The notes below the pieces were generated by a model. That model was given only the letters and a program-made list of their open reading frames with translations. It was not told the origin of the DNA and searched no databases. Below are positions 27,777-36,412 of a stretch of DNA of 64,000 bases, piece by piece. Positions within the stretch are counted from its first letter, which is position 1. Every line of letters begins with the position of its first letter. The DNA comes from Streptomyces gelaticus (GTDB lineage Bacteria > Actinomycetota > Actinomycetes > Streptomycetales > Streptomycetaceae), in contig NZ_BMTF01000029.1 in NCBI RefSeq assembly GCF_014649535.1, positions 1 through 64,000 of the forward strand. The letters are read 5' to 3'. The position numbers and the translations under genes are program-made.

Positions 27777-29444
27777 CTAGGCGGGCTGCTCAGTGGCGTT
27801 GAGCAGGGCGGCGAGCGCGGATGCAGGGGATGATCCCTCGGCGCTGTGCCACGCGATGTGACCGTCCGGCCGGACGAGAAGGGCTCCGTTCTCACGGATC
27901 CCGAGCAACTCGGGGCAGTAGCCGTCCGGGCTGGTGACGTCCCGGCCGATCACGACAGTTCGCTTCGCCACGCCCTCCCCGGTCTCCGCGAAGGCATCGG
28001 CCCAGTCGGCTCCCTCGGGCCCCGTGATGAGGGTGAAGCCCGGTATGAGGAGGTCGTGCGTGGACACCCGTTCCCCGGCACGTTCGATCCAGGCGTGCGG
28101 AAGTCGTGCTCCGGGGGCGGCGATCGGTGTGTAGTCGGTGGCCGAGAACGGGGCACCGTCGTCGTGCCGGGCCGCTCCGTAGACGTATCCGATCTCTTGG
28201 TTGAGCGCGTCGAAGTGCGGGCGCTGGGGAGGAATGGCGTCCGCGATCCGTCGGCGTTCCGCCGCGGCGACTGCCGGGTCGGGGCTTTCGAGGCGGGCGG
28301 CGATCCTGGTCGTTTCGGGCCCGATCCCGACCTCTGCCATCTTGATGGCGTTGAGCATGCTGTGGCGGGCGTTGTCGACGGCCACGGGACGGCGTTCGCG
28401 CTCGTACCCGTCGAGCAGGGCGTCGGAAGCACCACCCCTCAGAACGGCGGCGAGTTTCCAGCCGAGGTTGTCCGCGTCGGCGAGGCCGCTGTTCATCCCC
28501 AGGCCGCCTGTCGGCGGGAACTGGTGAGCCGCGTCGCCCACGAGGAACACACGGCCGCTGCGGTACGTCTCGGCGGTCCGGGCCGCCATGATCCACGGCC
28601 CGACGGAGCGGATGTCCACGTCGAGTTCGGTGGTTCCGACGGCCTCCTGGATGATTCGGGCACACCGCTCGGGCGGGTAGTCCTGCGGTGATTCGACAGC
28701 CGGGTCGAAGCTCCGCTGGAAGGTCCACCGGCGAACGCCGTCCATCCCGATGAGGAGTCCCGGGGAGGCGCTGTTGATCAGCCAGACCAGCAGAGCGGGG
28801 TCCTCTCCCATCCAGGGGGAGAGATCGGCGTGGAAATAGATGTTCAACTGGTGGCCGAGAACCGGGGAGTCGTCCATCTTGATGCCGAGCGTGTCGCGCA
28901 GGCTCCCGGTCGCCCCGTCCGCCGCCACGGCGTAACGGGTGCGCAGGATCTGCCGCCCGCCCACGCCTTCCACGGTGACATCGACGCAATCGCCGAGGTC
29001 CGTCACCTCCACGACGGTGGTGCTGTAGTGCACGGTGGCCATGCCCTGGGCGAGGACCGCGTCGAGGAGATGTCGCTGTACACGGTCCTGGGCGCAGGAG
29101 GTGAGCTGCTCGGCCGAGGCGTGGATCCGGTGCAGGAGCTGGTCCTCCGGGCCTTCGACGAGGTCGATGCGGCCCAGTGGTTCCCCGGCGAGGGTCTGCT
29201 TCCACAGGATGGTGCCGGCCCAGGCCGGGTCGGCGGCGTCCGCTCGGACGGCATCCGCGATGCCCCAGGTGCGGAACAGTTCCATGGACCTGGTGTTGAC
29301 GACATGGGCCCGGGGGTGCGGATTGATCCCGTCGTACTGTTCGAAGACCACGCTGCGGACGCCGTGCCGGCCCAGGACGAGCGCGGTGGCGAGCCCGACG
29401 GGGCCGGCTCCGACGATGACGACCGGGGCGTCGATGTCGGTCAT
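27777..29444 (-). CDS. FAD-dependent aromatic hydroxylase (PheA/TfdB/MhpA type)
   Basis: This 555-residue two-domain flavoprotein has the length of phenol-, 2,4-dichlorophenol- and 3-(3-hydroxyphenyl)propionate hydroxylases, which insert one oxygen atom into an aromatic ring using NAD(P)H. Visible are VVIVGAGPVGLATALVL (7-23), the DG motif in AADGATGSLRDTLG, the GD motif LVGDAAHQFPPTGGLGMNSG, and a C-terminal thioredoxin-like domain ending HIAWHSAEG. The start overlaps the stop of the upstream VOC dioxygenase gene (ATGA), so the two are co-translated. Together with the ring-cleavage candidate and the FAH hydrolase it suggests a meta-cleavage route for a phenolic compound. The actual substrate is not deducible. 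Confidence 0.9.
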   Translation of the reverse strand: MTDIDAPVVIVGAGPVGLATALVLGRHGVRSVVFEQYDGINPHPRAHVVNTRSMELFRTWGIADAVRADAADPAWAGTILWKQTLAGEPLGRIDLVEGPEDQLLHRIHASAEQLTSCAQDRVQRHLLDAVLAQGMATVHYSTTVVEVTDLGDCVDVTVEGVGGRQILRTRYAVAADGATGSLRDTLGIKMDDSPVLGHQLNIYFHADLSPWMGEDPALLVWLINSASPGLLIGMDGVRRWTFQRSFDPAVESPQDYPPERCARIIQEAVGTTELDVDIRSVGPWIMAARTAETYRSGRVFLVGDAAHQFPPTGGLGMNSGLADADNLGWKLAAVLRGGASDALLDGYERERRPVAVDNARHSMLNAIKMAEVGIGPETTRIAARLESPDPAVAAAERRRIADAIPPQRPHFDALNQEIGYVYGAARHDDGAPFSATDYTPIAAPGARLPHAWIERAGERVSTHDLLIPGFTLITGPEGADWADAFAETGEGVAKRTVVIGRDVTSPDGYCPELLGIRENGALLVRPDGHIAWHSAEGSSPASALAALLNATEQPA

Positions 29445-29956
29445 GCGCGCCTGACCAGTTCGGCGAAGGGCTCACCCGCGTCGAAGCGGCGCACCAGATC
29501 GTCCGGGTCGAAGGCGACCCCGATCGGATTGGCTTCGAAGGCTCCGGACCGGAACCACTCGTCGAGGGCTTCTTCGGTGGCGAAGTTGTCGATCTGGAGC
29601 TCGATGTGATTGCCGTCGGGGTCCTCGAAGTACATCGAGGTGGTCGGACCGTGGTTGATGCACCAGAAGGGCAGGATGCCGTCCTTCTTCAGCCGCTGGT
29701 ACGTGCCGAGCAGATCTCCGAGCGTGGTGTAGGTGAATGCTGCGTGGTGCAGACCGGTGTGCGCGTCCGTCGGACGCTCGGAAGCCCCGGTGGCGACCAG
29801 CGCGACACGGTGGTGCTCGTCGTCGTAGGTCAGGAAGGCGAGGGCCTCGTTGGCGAAGGTGACGCGGCCTTCGAGGACGCGTACGTACCAGTCGGTCATG
29901 GGCGACAGACGGCCGGTGCGCAGGACGATGTGGGCGAGTTTGCCTGGAGAAGCCAT
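29441..29956 (-). CDS. VOC-family extradiol-dioxygenase-like protein
   Basis: This 171-residue single VOC module resembles catechol-2,3-dioxygenase-like enzymes and biphenyl-2,3-diol dioxygenase fragments. The three metal ligands of the fold are visible: a His in the first strand (LAHIVLRT), a His in LHHAAFTYTTL, and a Glu in GNHIELQIDN. A two-module extradiol dioxygenase is normally about 290 residues, so this is the short type. It is the first gene of the operon, with AAGGAGGT nine bases before the ATG, and it overlaps the hydroxylase start. Two CTCTTG-N9-CAAGAG palindromes lie 36-90 bases upstream. A role in ring cleavage after hydroxylation is likely but unproven. A glyoxalase-type role is the alternative. 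Confidence 0.82.
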   Translation of the reverse strand: MASPGKLAHIVLRTGRLSPMTDWYVRVLEGRVTFANEALAFLTYDDEHHRVALVATGASERPTDAHTGLHHAAFTYTTLGDLLGTYQRLKKDGILPFWCINHGPTTSMYFEDPDGNHIELQIDNFATEEALDEWFRSGAFEANPIGVAFDPDDLVRRFDAGEPFAELVRRA

Positions 29957-29991
29957 GGAGTGGCGACCTCCTTATCGAGGGCATGACAGCC

Positions 29992-30012
29992 CTCTTGGCT
30001 GCCATGCAAGAG
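29992..30012. promoter_or_regulatory. Operator copy 1, CTCTTG-N9-CAAGAG
   Basis: A perfect 6+6 palindrome with a 9-base spacer lies 36 bases upstream of the dioxygenase gene start. The same element recurs at 30026-30046 and 30718-30738 and, with one mismatch, at 30695-30715. It is probably the binding site of the TetR protein encoded between the two pairs. Confidence 0.68.
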
Positions 30013-30025
30013 AACCTTAGGTGGG

Positions 30026-30046
30026 CTCTTGTATGGCAGTCAAGAG
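30026..30046. promoter_or_regulatory. Operator copy 2, CTCTTG-N9-CAAGAG
   Basis: This second perfect copy lies 34 bases from copy 1 and 8 bases beyond the TetR stop codon. The pair occupies the whole promoter region of the dioxygenase-hydroxylase operon, as expected for repression. Confidence 0.68.
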
Positions 30047-30053
30047 ATCGGTG

Positions 30054-30620
30054 TCAGCGTGCCGCCGCGACGGCCGTCAGCGCCTCCATGAGGAGGTCGA
30101 TGAACTCCCCGGTCGGTCGGTCCAGCCCCCGGGCGCTGACCAGAAGCCCCTCGAAGAGCACATGTGCCATGTCCGCCACGGGTGCGACGTCGACCCCCTC
30201 GGGCAGCCGGTTCGCGACGGCCGCGAGCAGGCGTCCCTCCAGCCATTCCCGCATGTGGGAGTAGACCTCGGTGAGGGCGGGCGACTCGTCCATACGGTCA
30301 TACGCCTCCCGGTGCAGCCCGCGATACGCCTCCAGGTCGGCGAGGAACGTCACCAGTTGCCGCTGCGGATCCCCTCCGATCGCGGGATCCGTCTCCACGC
30401 GCTCCCGCTCGCGCTGGAAGAGGCGGTCCAGTGCGGCGGCGAACAGGTCGTCCTTGGTCGGGAAGTACCAGCGCACGGCGTTGGCCGCGACGCCGGCCGC
30501 CTTTCCGACCTCGGTCAGGCTGGTCCCCTTGTATCCCTTGACGGCGAAGAGCTCCCAGGCGCTGTCGACCAGGACGGCCTCGCGCTCGGCTTTGGGGATC
30601 TGTTGGCGGTTCCTTGGCAT
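30054..30620 (-). CDS. TetR-family regulator of the aromatic catabolic genes
   Basis: This 188-residue regulator has a TetR helix-turn-helix at about residues 12-60 (AVLVDSAWELFAVKGYKGTS, then VGKAAGVAANAVRWYFPTKDDLF). A helical effector domain follows. The ATG at 30620 is chosen because it gives the usual short N-terminus before helix 1. The gene lies between the VOC/hydroxylase operon (same strand, downstream) and the divergent FAH hydrolase gene. Identical palindromes occur on both flanks, so it probably represses both transcripts and itself, and is released by an aromatic intermediate. Confidence 0.88.
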   Translation of the reverse strand: MPRNRQQIPKAEREAVLVDSAWELFAVKGYKGTSLTEVGKAAGVAANAVRWYFPTKDDLFAAALDRLFQRERERVETDPAIGGDPQRQLVTFLADLEAYRGLHREAYDRMDESPALTEVYSHMREWLEGRLLAAVANRLPEGVDVAPVADMAHVLFEGLLVSARGLDRPTGEFIDLLMEALTAVAAAR

Positions 30621-30694
30621 AGCAACCCAGCCTAGGCGGCACATCCCCGCCCTCATCGGCTGCACCCGGGAGCGGTGACTCGGTGGCCGATGAA

Positions 30695-30715
30695 CTCTTG
30701 ACTCGGAAACAAGAA
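30695..30715. promoter_or_regulatory. Operator copy 3, CTCTTG-N9-CAAGAA
   Basis: This copy has one mismatch in the right arm. It lies 75 bases upstream of the TetR start and 53 bases upstream of the FAH hydrolase start, on the divergent promoter region, and is 23 bases from copy 4 centre to centre. Confidence 0.6.
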
Positions 30716-30717
30716 AT

Positions 30718-30738
30718 CTCTTGACTTAGATGCAAGAG
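30718..30738. promoter_or_regulatory. Operator copy 4, CTCTTG-N9-CAAGAG
   Basis: This perfect copy ends 30 bases before the FAH hydrolase ATG. Binding here would block RNA polymerase at that promoter and, with copy 3, also the TetR promoter. Confidence 0.68.
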
Positions 30739-30767
30739 AACATGTCCCCAACACGCGGGAGTCCGTG

Positions 30768-31658
30768 ATGCGCCTGTACAGCACAGCCCTGGGCATCGCC
30801 AGGGAGGAGAGCCCCGGCGAGCTCTCCGTACTCGACCTCCCCTTCGCAGACCTGGGCGCCCTCCTGCGCGGACCGGGTGTCGACGCCGCGCGCGCCGCGG
30901 CGGTCGTCCGGCGGGTCGCCCTCGGCGAGGTCCGGGTGCACGCTCCCGTTCCCCGGCCCGGGAAGATCCTGATCGTCGGCCTCAACTACCGCAGCCATGC
31001 GGAGGAGGCCCTGGAGATGTTCGCCGCGATGGGGCGGTCCGACGTCATCCTGCCCGCTGAGCCGAATTTCCAGCTGGTCGCCGGATCCGCGGTCACCGCA
31101 CCGGGCGACGACATCCGCCTCCCGGCCGTCGCGGCCGACCGGGTCGACTACGAGGGTGAGGTGGCCGTCGTGATCGGCCGGTCCGCGAGCGCGGTCTCCG
31201 CCGCCGAGGCTGCGAGCCACATCGCCGGCCTGACCATCGCCAACGACGTCTCCGCGCGCGATATCCAGCAGCGTGCGATGTCGGGCGATCCGACCGTGTC
31301 CCTCGGTGTGGCCAAGAGCTTCGACACCTTCAAACCGCTCGGCCCCTGCTTGGTCACCCCGGACGAGTTCACCGCGCCGCTCGACCTGCGGCTGCGCACC
31401 CTGGTCAACGGTGACATACGCCAGGACGACCGCACCAGCAGCTTCATCCACGGCGTGACCGAGCTGATCTCCTACCTCTCCCGTTATCAGACCCTCGAAC
31501 CCGGAGACGTGATCCTCACCGGAACACCGCGCGGCGCCGGCGTGTTCTCCGGTCGTCATCTGCGGCCCGGCGACGTCGTCGAGGTCGAGGTCGAGCACAT
31601 CGGCACGCTCCGGAACCGCGTGAGGGCCGCCCCCGGGGGCGCGAGCGCGGGTGCATGA
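30768..31658 (+). CDS. Fumarylacetoacetate-hydrolase-family protein
   Basis: This 296-residue enzyme belongs to the FAH superfamily, which cleaves C-C bonds or isomerises/decarboxylates acylpyruvate-type ring-fission products with a divalent metal. Family motifs are KILIVGLNYRSHAEEA (about 66-81), the metal-binding VDYEGEVAVVIG with E-x-E (about 127-138), the Asp in IANDVSARDIQQR, and the C-terminal LEPGDVILTGTPRGAG. It is transcribed divergently from the TetR gene and preceded by two operator copies. Its expected substrate would be the product made by the hydroxylase and VOC dioxygenase encoded on the other side of the regulator. Confidence 0.9.
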   Translation: MRLYSTALGIAREESPGELSVLDLPFADLGALLRGPGVDAARAAAVVRRVALGEVRVHAPVPRPGKILIVGLNYRSHAEEALEMFAAMGRSDVILPAEPNFQLVAGSAVTAPGDDIRLPAVAADRVDYEGEVAVVIGRSASAVSAAEAASHIAGLTIANDVSARDIQQRAMSGDPTVSLGVAKSFDTFKPLGPCLVTPDEFTAPLDLRLRTLVNGDIRQDDRTSSFIHGVTELISYLSRYQTLEPGDVILTGTPRGAGVFSGRHLRPGDVVEVEVEHIGTLRNRVRAAPGGASAGA

Positions 31659-32429
31659 CAGCCGGGACGCACCGGACGTCGGGCGGCGGCGATGTACGGG
31701 ACCTGCGGCATGCCGGGAAATGCCCCCAGGCGCCACAGGGCCACGGTGACGGCGCGGGCCGGGTGTCCGCGAAGAGCCGGTACGCATTCGCACCGGCACC
31801 GCGAGCACCCGCGGTCCTCCCGCGAGCACCCACGGTCCTCCCGTGAGCACCCGCGCCGCCGACGCCCACGCGCCATCGGCGACAGGGCGAACGGTCCCTG
31901 ACGTGGCACTGAATGGCTGCTTTCGAGGGGCCGGTGAGCACAGCAAGGCGCGGCGACCCGCCTGTCCCAGCCTGACCGGCCGATTCCATGGGATCGGCCA
32001 CGTACATGGGGCGCTGACCTGGATGTGTGATGTTGTGGCGCCATTTCAGGCCCTTCGCGGCTTCGCCCCACAGCTCGGCGAGCTCAGACGGCTCGGCTGC
32101 CATTTGGTGCAGAGCGTCACGGCCAACGTTTGGAAGTCTGCGGGCGAGACCCGTGAGGGAGTTCACCCCCTCGCGCACGGCGGCGTCGAGTGTGACCGTC
32201 AGAAACGGTTCAGCCGAGGCTGAATCAGCGAACCGAGCGCCAGGACCACGACCGGGTCCGCAGGCCTCATCCCGCGCAGGTCTTGCCCGAGCCGGGTTCC
32301 GACCCGATCGACACCCTGCGCGCCTTGGAGGATTTCGTCGGCCGGCCGGGGCACGGCCGACGAATCACGTCGTCGACAACCTCTCAGGGGATGGGGGACA
32401 GGGGCAGGGGGCAGGGACAGGCGGCGTGG
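31659..32429. other. 771-base region with decayed sequence and short tandem repeats
   Basis: No intact gene is supported here. A minus-strand stretch around 31950-32200 has moderately coding-like composition (for example RDALHQMAAEPSELAELW) but no ribosome-binding site or known family. It opens into an Arg-rich frame formed by tandem repeats at 31800-31856. This may be the remnant of a gene that once flanked the terpene cluster. It separates the convergent FAH and terpene-synthase genes. Confidence 0.35.
31800..31856. repeat. 21-bp tandem repeat, about 2.7 copies
   Basis: Units start at 31800, 31821 and 31842 and share the core GAGCACCC followed by CGGTCCTCC in the first two. Neighbouring units differ by one or two bases and the third is incomplete. 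The repeat lies in non-coding DNA. Its 21-base period keeps any overlapping frame open, which explains spurious long frames here. Confidence 0.65.
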
Positions 32430-33395
32430 CTAACTCGCGTAGCGGGCGTGCCCGATGTGCCACACGTAGGAGGCGGCGACGGCTTCCATCGCGTGAGCGT
32501 GATGCGCGAGTGCTTTCTTGTTGCCGGCGGCGAGTTCGGTGATTCGAAGGCGTGCGGTGGAGGCTTGGTCTTCACACATGCGGGAGGCCAGGCGGAACGC
32601 CTCTTCGAGGTCGCACTCACGGTGTCGGACCAGCAGGGTTGGCAGGCTCAGAGGAGTCGGGCCACCGCGATCTGTCTCCTTCGCGTACGAGGCAAGGTCG
32701 TTGATCCACCCGGCAAGGTCGGCGACGGCCTTCTCCAGTTCCCGCACCGCTGCCGAGGATCGCTGGTCCTCGGTCAGTTCGTATCCGAGCGCGACTTCCG
32801 CGGTCGCCATGACGGTCCGGACGAAGACTGTGTGGGGGCGCATCGCGCAGTAGTCGCTCAGGGTGACCTGGTCGGGCCTGTCGAGGTGATGGGCCTCCCA
32901 GAGGATGCCGAAGAGGTTGTCCCGCAGGTGCGCGGTGAGCCGTAGGTACTGCGTGGGCGTGGCCCGTTCCCGGAACCGCTGCAGCAGGTCCCGCAGGGCG
33001 GCGGTGCAGGCGTCGTCATCGGCCGCTGGCTCGTCGTGGCCGGCCAGCAGATGGACACAGTGACTGATGCGGCGGACCAGACGGGCGGTGTCACGGCCTC
33101 CTTCGGCCTCGCCGTGTACATCGTCGAACGCGGTGAGCCACAGAAAGAGATCGGCGCAGAGGAACACGCCGTCCCGGTCCGCTGTGGGCAGGACACGAGC
33201 CACCCCATGAGCCGTGATGTTGCAGAGGGCCTTCGCCTCGCCGGGTGAACCGATCAAGGGGAAGGTCCGGAGCCACTGGGCGGTCTGTTCCTCGATGGCG
33301 TCGGCATACGGGCTGGTGGCGAAGGGGCCGGGGAAAGAGCCTCGGAGGTCGGGCATCGGCAGGGTACGCGCGTCCGAGGTGCGGGTGTGGCTCAT
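32430..33395 (-). CDS. Class I terpene synthase (diterpene type)
   Basis: This 321-residue protein has the complete class I catalytic signature: the Asp-rich DDVHGE at residues 91-95 on the first metal helix, the NSE triad NDLASYAKE with N232, S236 and E240, and a terminal ARY pair near 318. These bind three Mg2+ and ionise a diphosphate. Its place after a class II cyclase gene implies that its substrate is a bicyclic labdadienyl (copalyl-type) diphosphate, which it would convert to a diene or alcohol. The ATG overlaps the P450 stop (ATGA). It is the last gene of the operon. The order GGPP synthase, class II cyclase, P450, class I synthase matches the cyslabdan (cld) clusters of Streptomyces. 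Confidence 0.9.
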   Translation of the reverse strand: MSHTRTSDARTLPMPDLRGSFPGPFATSPYADAIEEQTAQWLRTFPLIGSPGEAKALCNITAHGVARVLPTADRDGVFLCADLFLWLTAFDDVHGEAEGGRDTARLVRRISHCVHLLAGHDEPAADDDACTAALRDLLQRFRERATPTQYLRLTAHLRDNLFGILWEAHHLDRPDQVTLSDYCAMRPHTVFVRTVMATAEVALGYELTEDQRSSAAVRELEKAVADLAGWINDLASYAKETDRGGPTPLSLPTLLVRHRECDLEEAFRLASRMCEDQASTARLRITELAAGNKKALAHHAHAMEAVAASYVWHIGHARYAS

Positions 33396-34771
33396 ACGGC
33401 TGTCCCCGCGACGGTCCGCTGCCTGGTTTCGGCGACCATACGGGGGTCCGACGGATGCACGGTGAGCAGCCCGACAGGCTCCACGGCGGCGCCGGGAACG
33501 GGCCGCAGCCGCCAGCGGGAGGCGATGAACGCCGTGATGACGATCGCCTCCGTCCAGGCGAACGCGTCGCCGATGCACATGCGTTTTCCCGACCCGAAGG
33601 GGATGAAGGCTCCCCTCGGCGGCTGGGGGCGCTCCGGCAGCCAGCGGTCGGGGTCGAAGCGCAGCGGGTCTGGGTACAGAGCCGGGTCGCGGTGCAGTGC
33701 GTAGGGACTCCACAACACCTGCTCACCCGCCGGCAATTCGGCCTGCCCGAGGCGCACGGGCTTGGTGGCCTGCCGGGTCACCAGCCAGCCGGCGTGGTGC
33801 AGGCGCAGGGTCTCACTGACCAGTCTGCGGGTGAAGGCGAGTTGGGGGACGTGCTCGGCGGTGATCGGACCCTCTCCGACCACGGAGTCGACCTCCTCGT
33901 GCAGCCTGCGCTCCAGCTCGGGGTCGCGGCCCAGCTCGTGGAACAGCCAGGCCAGCATGACTCCGGTCGTCTCGGAACCTGCGGCCAGCAGCCCGATGAT
34001 CTCCGACAGGATCTCGTTGTCCGGCAGTGGCGCACCGGATTCGTCCCGGGCCTCCAGGAGCAGCGTCACGAGGTCGTCGTGGACGTCGGGCTCGGTCCGG
34101 CGCTCCGCGATGATGTCCGCCACTTCGCTGCGCAGCAGGCTGCGAGCGGCCTTGAGCCGCCGGTTGCTGCGGGTGGGCAGCCGTTCCAGCGAGGACACGG
34201 GCACCATGGTGCGCCAGATGGCGGCCGTGAAGACCGTGTCGACGGCGTCGAGGATCGCGCGCGCCCGCTCCTGCTCCGCGCGGAAGGAGCACAGCACCGA
34301 CATGGCCACGTCCTGGGCCATCAGCCCCATTTCGGTCTTCAGGTCGAGCAGTTCCCCCTCGTGCCAGCCCGTGATGGACGGCTCCACCGTTTCCCGCATC
34401 GTGTTGACGTACCTGCTGACCTGCTCGCGGTGGAAGGCGGGCTGGAGCAGTCGGCGCCGACGCAGGTGGGGCGCGCCCTCCGCGACCGGCAGGGCCGACT
34501 GACCGAAAAGCTTGAGCTTCTCGCCCAGCAATCCCTTGGAGAAGGAGCCGGACCTGCTGGTGAGCATCTCGTGGATCAATTCATGCGAGTTGACCACGGT
34601 CACCTTCTTGGGGCCGACCGATATGCGGACGATCGGCCCGTATGTGCGCAGGTGTTCGACGAACTTCAGGCGGTCTTTGACCAGGGGCACAACGTGTCCG
34701 ATGAGCGGCAGCCGCCCCGGAGCGGTCGGCGGAACGTCCATGCCGGCAGTCACATCTATGTCGGTAGTCAC
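33392..34771 (-). CDS. Cytochrome P450 of the diterpene operon
   Basis: This 459-residue P450 has all canonical motifs: I-helix AAGSETTG (about 263-270), K-helix ExxR at E320-R323 (SETLR), and heme loop PFGSGKRMCIG with C399. It lacks a membrane anchor and is of bacterial soluble type, needing external ferredoxin and reductase. None is encoded in the cluster. The GTG start overlaps the class II cyclase stop (GTGA) and follows GGAAAGGA. It probably oxidises the labdane skeleton, for example by hydroxylation or epoxidation, as the equivalent enzyme does in cyslabdan biosynthesis. Confidence 0.92.
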   Translation of the reverse strand: MTTDIDVTAGMDVPPTAPGRLPLIGHVVPLVKDRLKFVEHLRTYGPIVRISVGPKKVTVVNSHELIHEMLTSRSGSFSKGLLGEKLKLFGQSALPVAEGAPHLRRRRLLQPAFHREQVSRYVNTMRETVEPSITGWHEGELLDLKTEMGLMAQDVAMSVLCSFRAEQERARAILDAVDTVFTAAIWRTMVPVSSLERLPTRSNRRLKAARSLLRSEVADIIAERRTEPDVHDDLVTLLLEARDESGAPLPDNEILSEIIGLLAAGSETTGVMLAWLFHELGRDPELERRLHEEVDSVVGEGPITAEHVPQLAFTRRLVSETLRLHHAGWLVTRQATKPVRLGQAELPAGEQVLWSPYALHRDPALYPDPLRFDPDRWLPERPQPPRGAFIPFGSGKRMCIGDAFAWTEAIVITAFIASRWRLRPVPGAAVEPVGLLTVHPSDPRMVAETRQRTVAGTAV

Positions 34772-36366
34772 GCGTCCGTCCTTTCCATATCCGCTTCTGT
34801 ACATGCGGCTGCGCGACGTGCCCGCAGCAACTCGCGCGCAGCGAGCACCTCTGCTTCGATCACTGCGGTGGGCGCATAAAGGGTTTTGTCGTGCCACAGG
34901 GCGGGGTGCCGGCGGCTGGCGTGCGAGGCGGCGCGCAGGTATGTCTCGGCGAGGTCCAGAGCCCGGGTGTGCTGTGGCTGCGGCGCGGGGGTGGCGGCGC
35001 TCAGCAGGATCTTGACGGCGTATGCGGTTTCTTCGACGGTGCCGCCCCACACGCCCCAGGAGCCGTCGGCGCGCTGAGTGTCAGTTGTCCACGCGGCGGC
35101 GCTCTGGACGGCCCTGGACGCCTGGTGGCCGCCGTACTGTGCGAGCGCGGTGACGCTTCGCGCGGTGGCGTAGTACGGGGAAGCATGCCATTTGTCGGTC
35201 CAGTGTCCTTCGGGTTGCTGCTGGCCGGTCAGCCAGTCGCACAACTTTGCTGCTCGGGGGCCGTACATGCCGTCTGCGGTCGGGCAGCGCCGCAGGTAGC
35301 TCACGAGGGCCTGGAGGGCGTGGGCGTTCGCGGTGACCGATCCGGTGTCCTCGCCGATGTAGCAGTCGTAGTGGCTGCCGTTGTGGAACAGGTCCAGCGG
35401 TGCCGGGTCGTACGGCAGGTCGACGAGCGAGGCAACCAGCACCGACATGGCGGTGTCGTCGGCATCGGTCATGAGGCCGGGCGCACCGCGCACCCCTTGG
35501 GAGTCGTAGATCTCCTCGGCCCACCTGCGGACAGTGGGAAGAGCGGCGGCGGGCAGGTGGGCGCGCGCCAGCGCGGCGGCGACCCATAGCCGTTCGACCA
35601 CGCGGAGGGGCGCGGCCTCGGGGAAGAGACCGTCGTAGCGCTGCGCCACTGCTGTGAGGTCGGCGACGGCCTGAGGGGTGGTGGCGGGTGACCGTGCTGC
35701 CCGTGCCGCGGTGGCGGCCGGCGAGCTGCCCAGCAGGCCTTCGACGTCGGGGACGAGAGCCGGCGGTATGTAGCCGGCTATGCCTTCGAACGTGTGGTGA
35801 AACTTGACGGGCAGGCTGCCCGTCGGCTCATATCGCCTGGCCACGTAAGCAGGTGCCGATTCGTGGAAGCCGCCCGGAACCGGCAGCAGGGGGCCACCGA
35901 TACCTGGCATGTCCTCGCCGGTGGTCAGGGACCCCAGCTTCTCGTTGATCTCGGCCACCAGGCTGGGTACGAGTATTTCCGCTGCAGCGGTGTCCGGCCA
36001 CGGGCACACCGGCGGCAGTGATCGCAGTACGTCGAGGCCCCGGTTCACCGCGGCCGTGAGCCGGGCGGTGACCTCTGCGGACGTGGTGCCCCTTTGCAGG
36101 ACGGCCAGGGCGGCCTCCACCCCGCTGAGTGTCGGCAGGAGCCGGTAGGGCAGCGGTCCCTCCCCCCAACTGCCGTCGGGGGCCTGCTGTTCCAGCAGGT
36201 ACGTGATCCGCCGTGGCTCCCCGGGCAGCCACGGCGCCGCAGAGAGGACGCGGGTTGTCTCGTACAGGGACGGACCGACGCTTCCCCATCCGTCCTGGTC
36301 GGCCCTGGTCACCAGGCTGGTGGCTCGTTCGGCGTAGGACGTGCCGATGGGCGTGCTGATGCTCAC
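34768..36366 (-). CDS. Class II diterpene cyclase (labdadienyl/copalyl diphosphate synthase-like)
   Basis: This 532-residue two-domain (beta-gamma) cyclase carries the class II acid motif DxDD as DADD at residues 301-304 (LMTDADDTAMS). QW-like motifs occur near 59-67 (QQAPDGSWGEG) and 460-470 (QRADGSWGVWGG). It protonates geranylgeranyl diphosphate and cyclises it to a bicyclic labdane diphosphate without losing the diphosphate group. Its length equals that of Streptomyces CldB/PtmT2-type enzymes. The GTG start has GAGGAGGA upstream. The stop overlaps the P450 start. It is transcribed after the GGPP synthase gene, with 46 bases between. Confidence 0.92.
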   Translation of the reverse strand: MSISTPIGTSYAERATSLVTRADQDGWGSVGPSLYETTRVLSAAPWLPGEPRRITYLLEQQAPDGSWGEGPLPYRLLPTLSGVEAALAVLQRGTTSAEVTARLTAAVNRGLDVLRSLPPVCPWPDTAAAEILVPSLVAEINEKLGSLTTGEDMPGIGGPLLPVPGGFHESAPAYVARRYEPTGSLPVKFHHTFEGIAGYIPPALVPDVEGLLGSSPAATAARAARSPATTPQAVADLTAVAQRYDGLFPEAAPLRVVERLWVAAALARAHLPAAALPTVRRWAEEIYDSQGVRGAPGLMTDADDTAMSVLVASLVDLPYDPAPLDLFHNGSHYDCYIGEDTGSVTANAHALQALVSYLRRCPTADGMYGPRAAKLCDWLTGQQQPEGHWTDKWHASPYYATARSVTALAQYGGHQASRAVQSAAAWTTDTQRADGSWGVWGGTVEETAYAVKILLSAATPAPQPQHTRALDLAETYLRAASHASRRHPALWHDKTLYAPTAVIEAEVLAARELLRARRAAACTEADMERTDA

Positions 36367-36412
36367 GGGGCGACTTCCTCCTCGGAGTTCTGATGACGGT
36401 GCGCGGCGATGC

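Noticed and set aside
33245-34879. Long plus-strand frame across the P450 gene
   Set aside because: It is antisense to a P450 with intact I-helix, ExxR and heme motifs.
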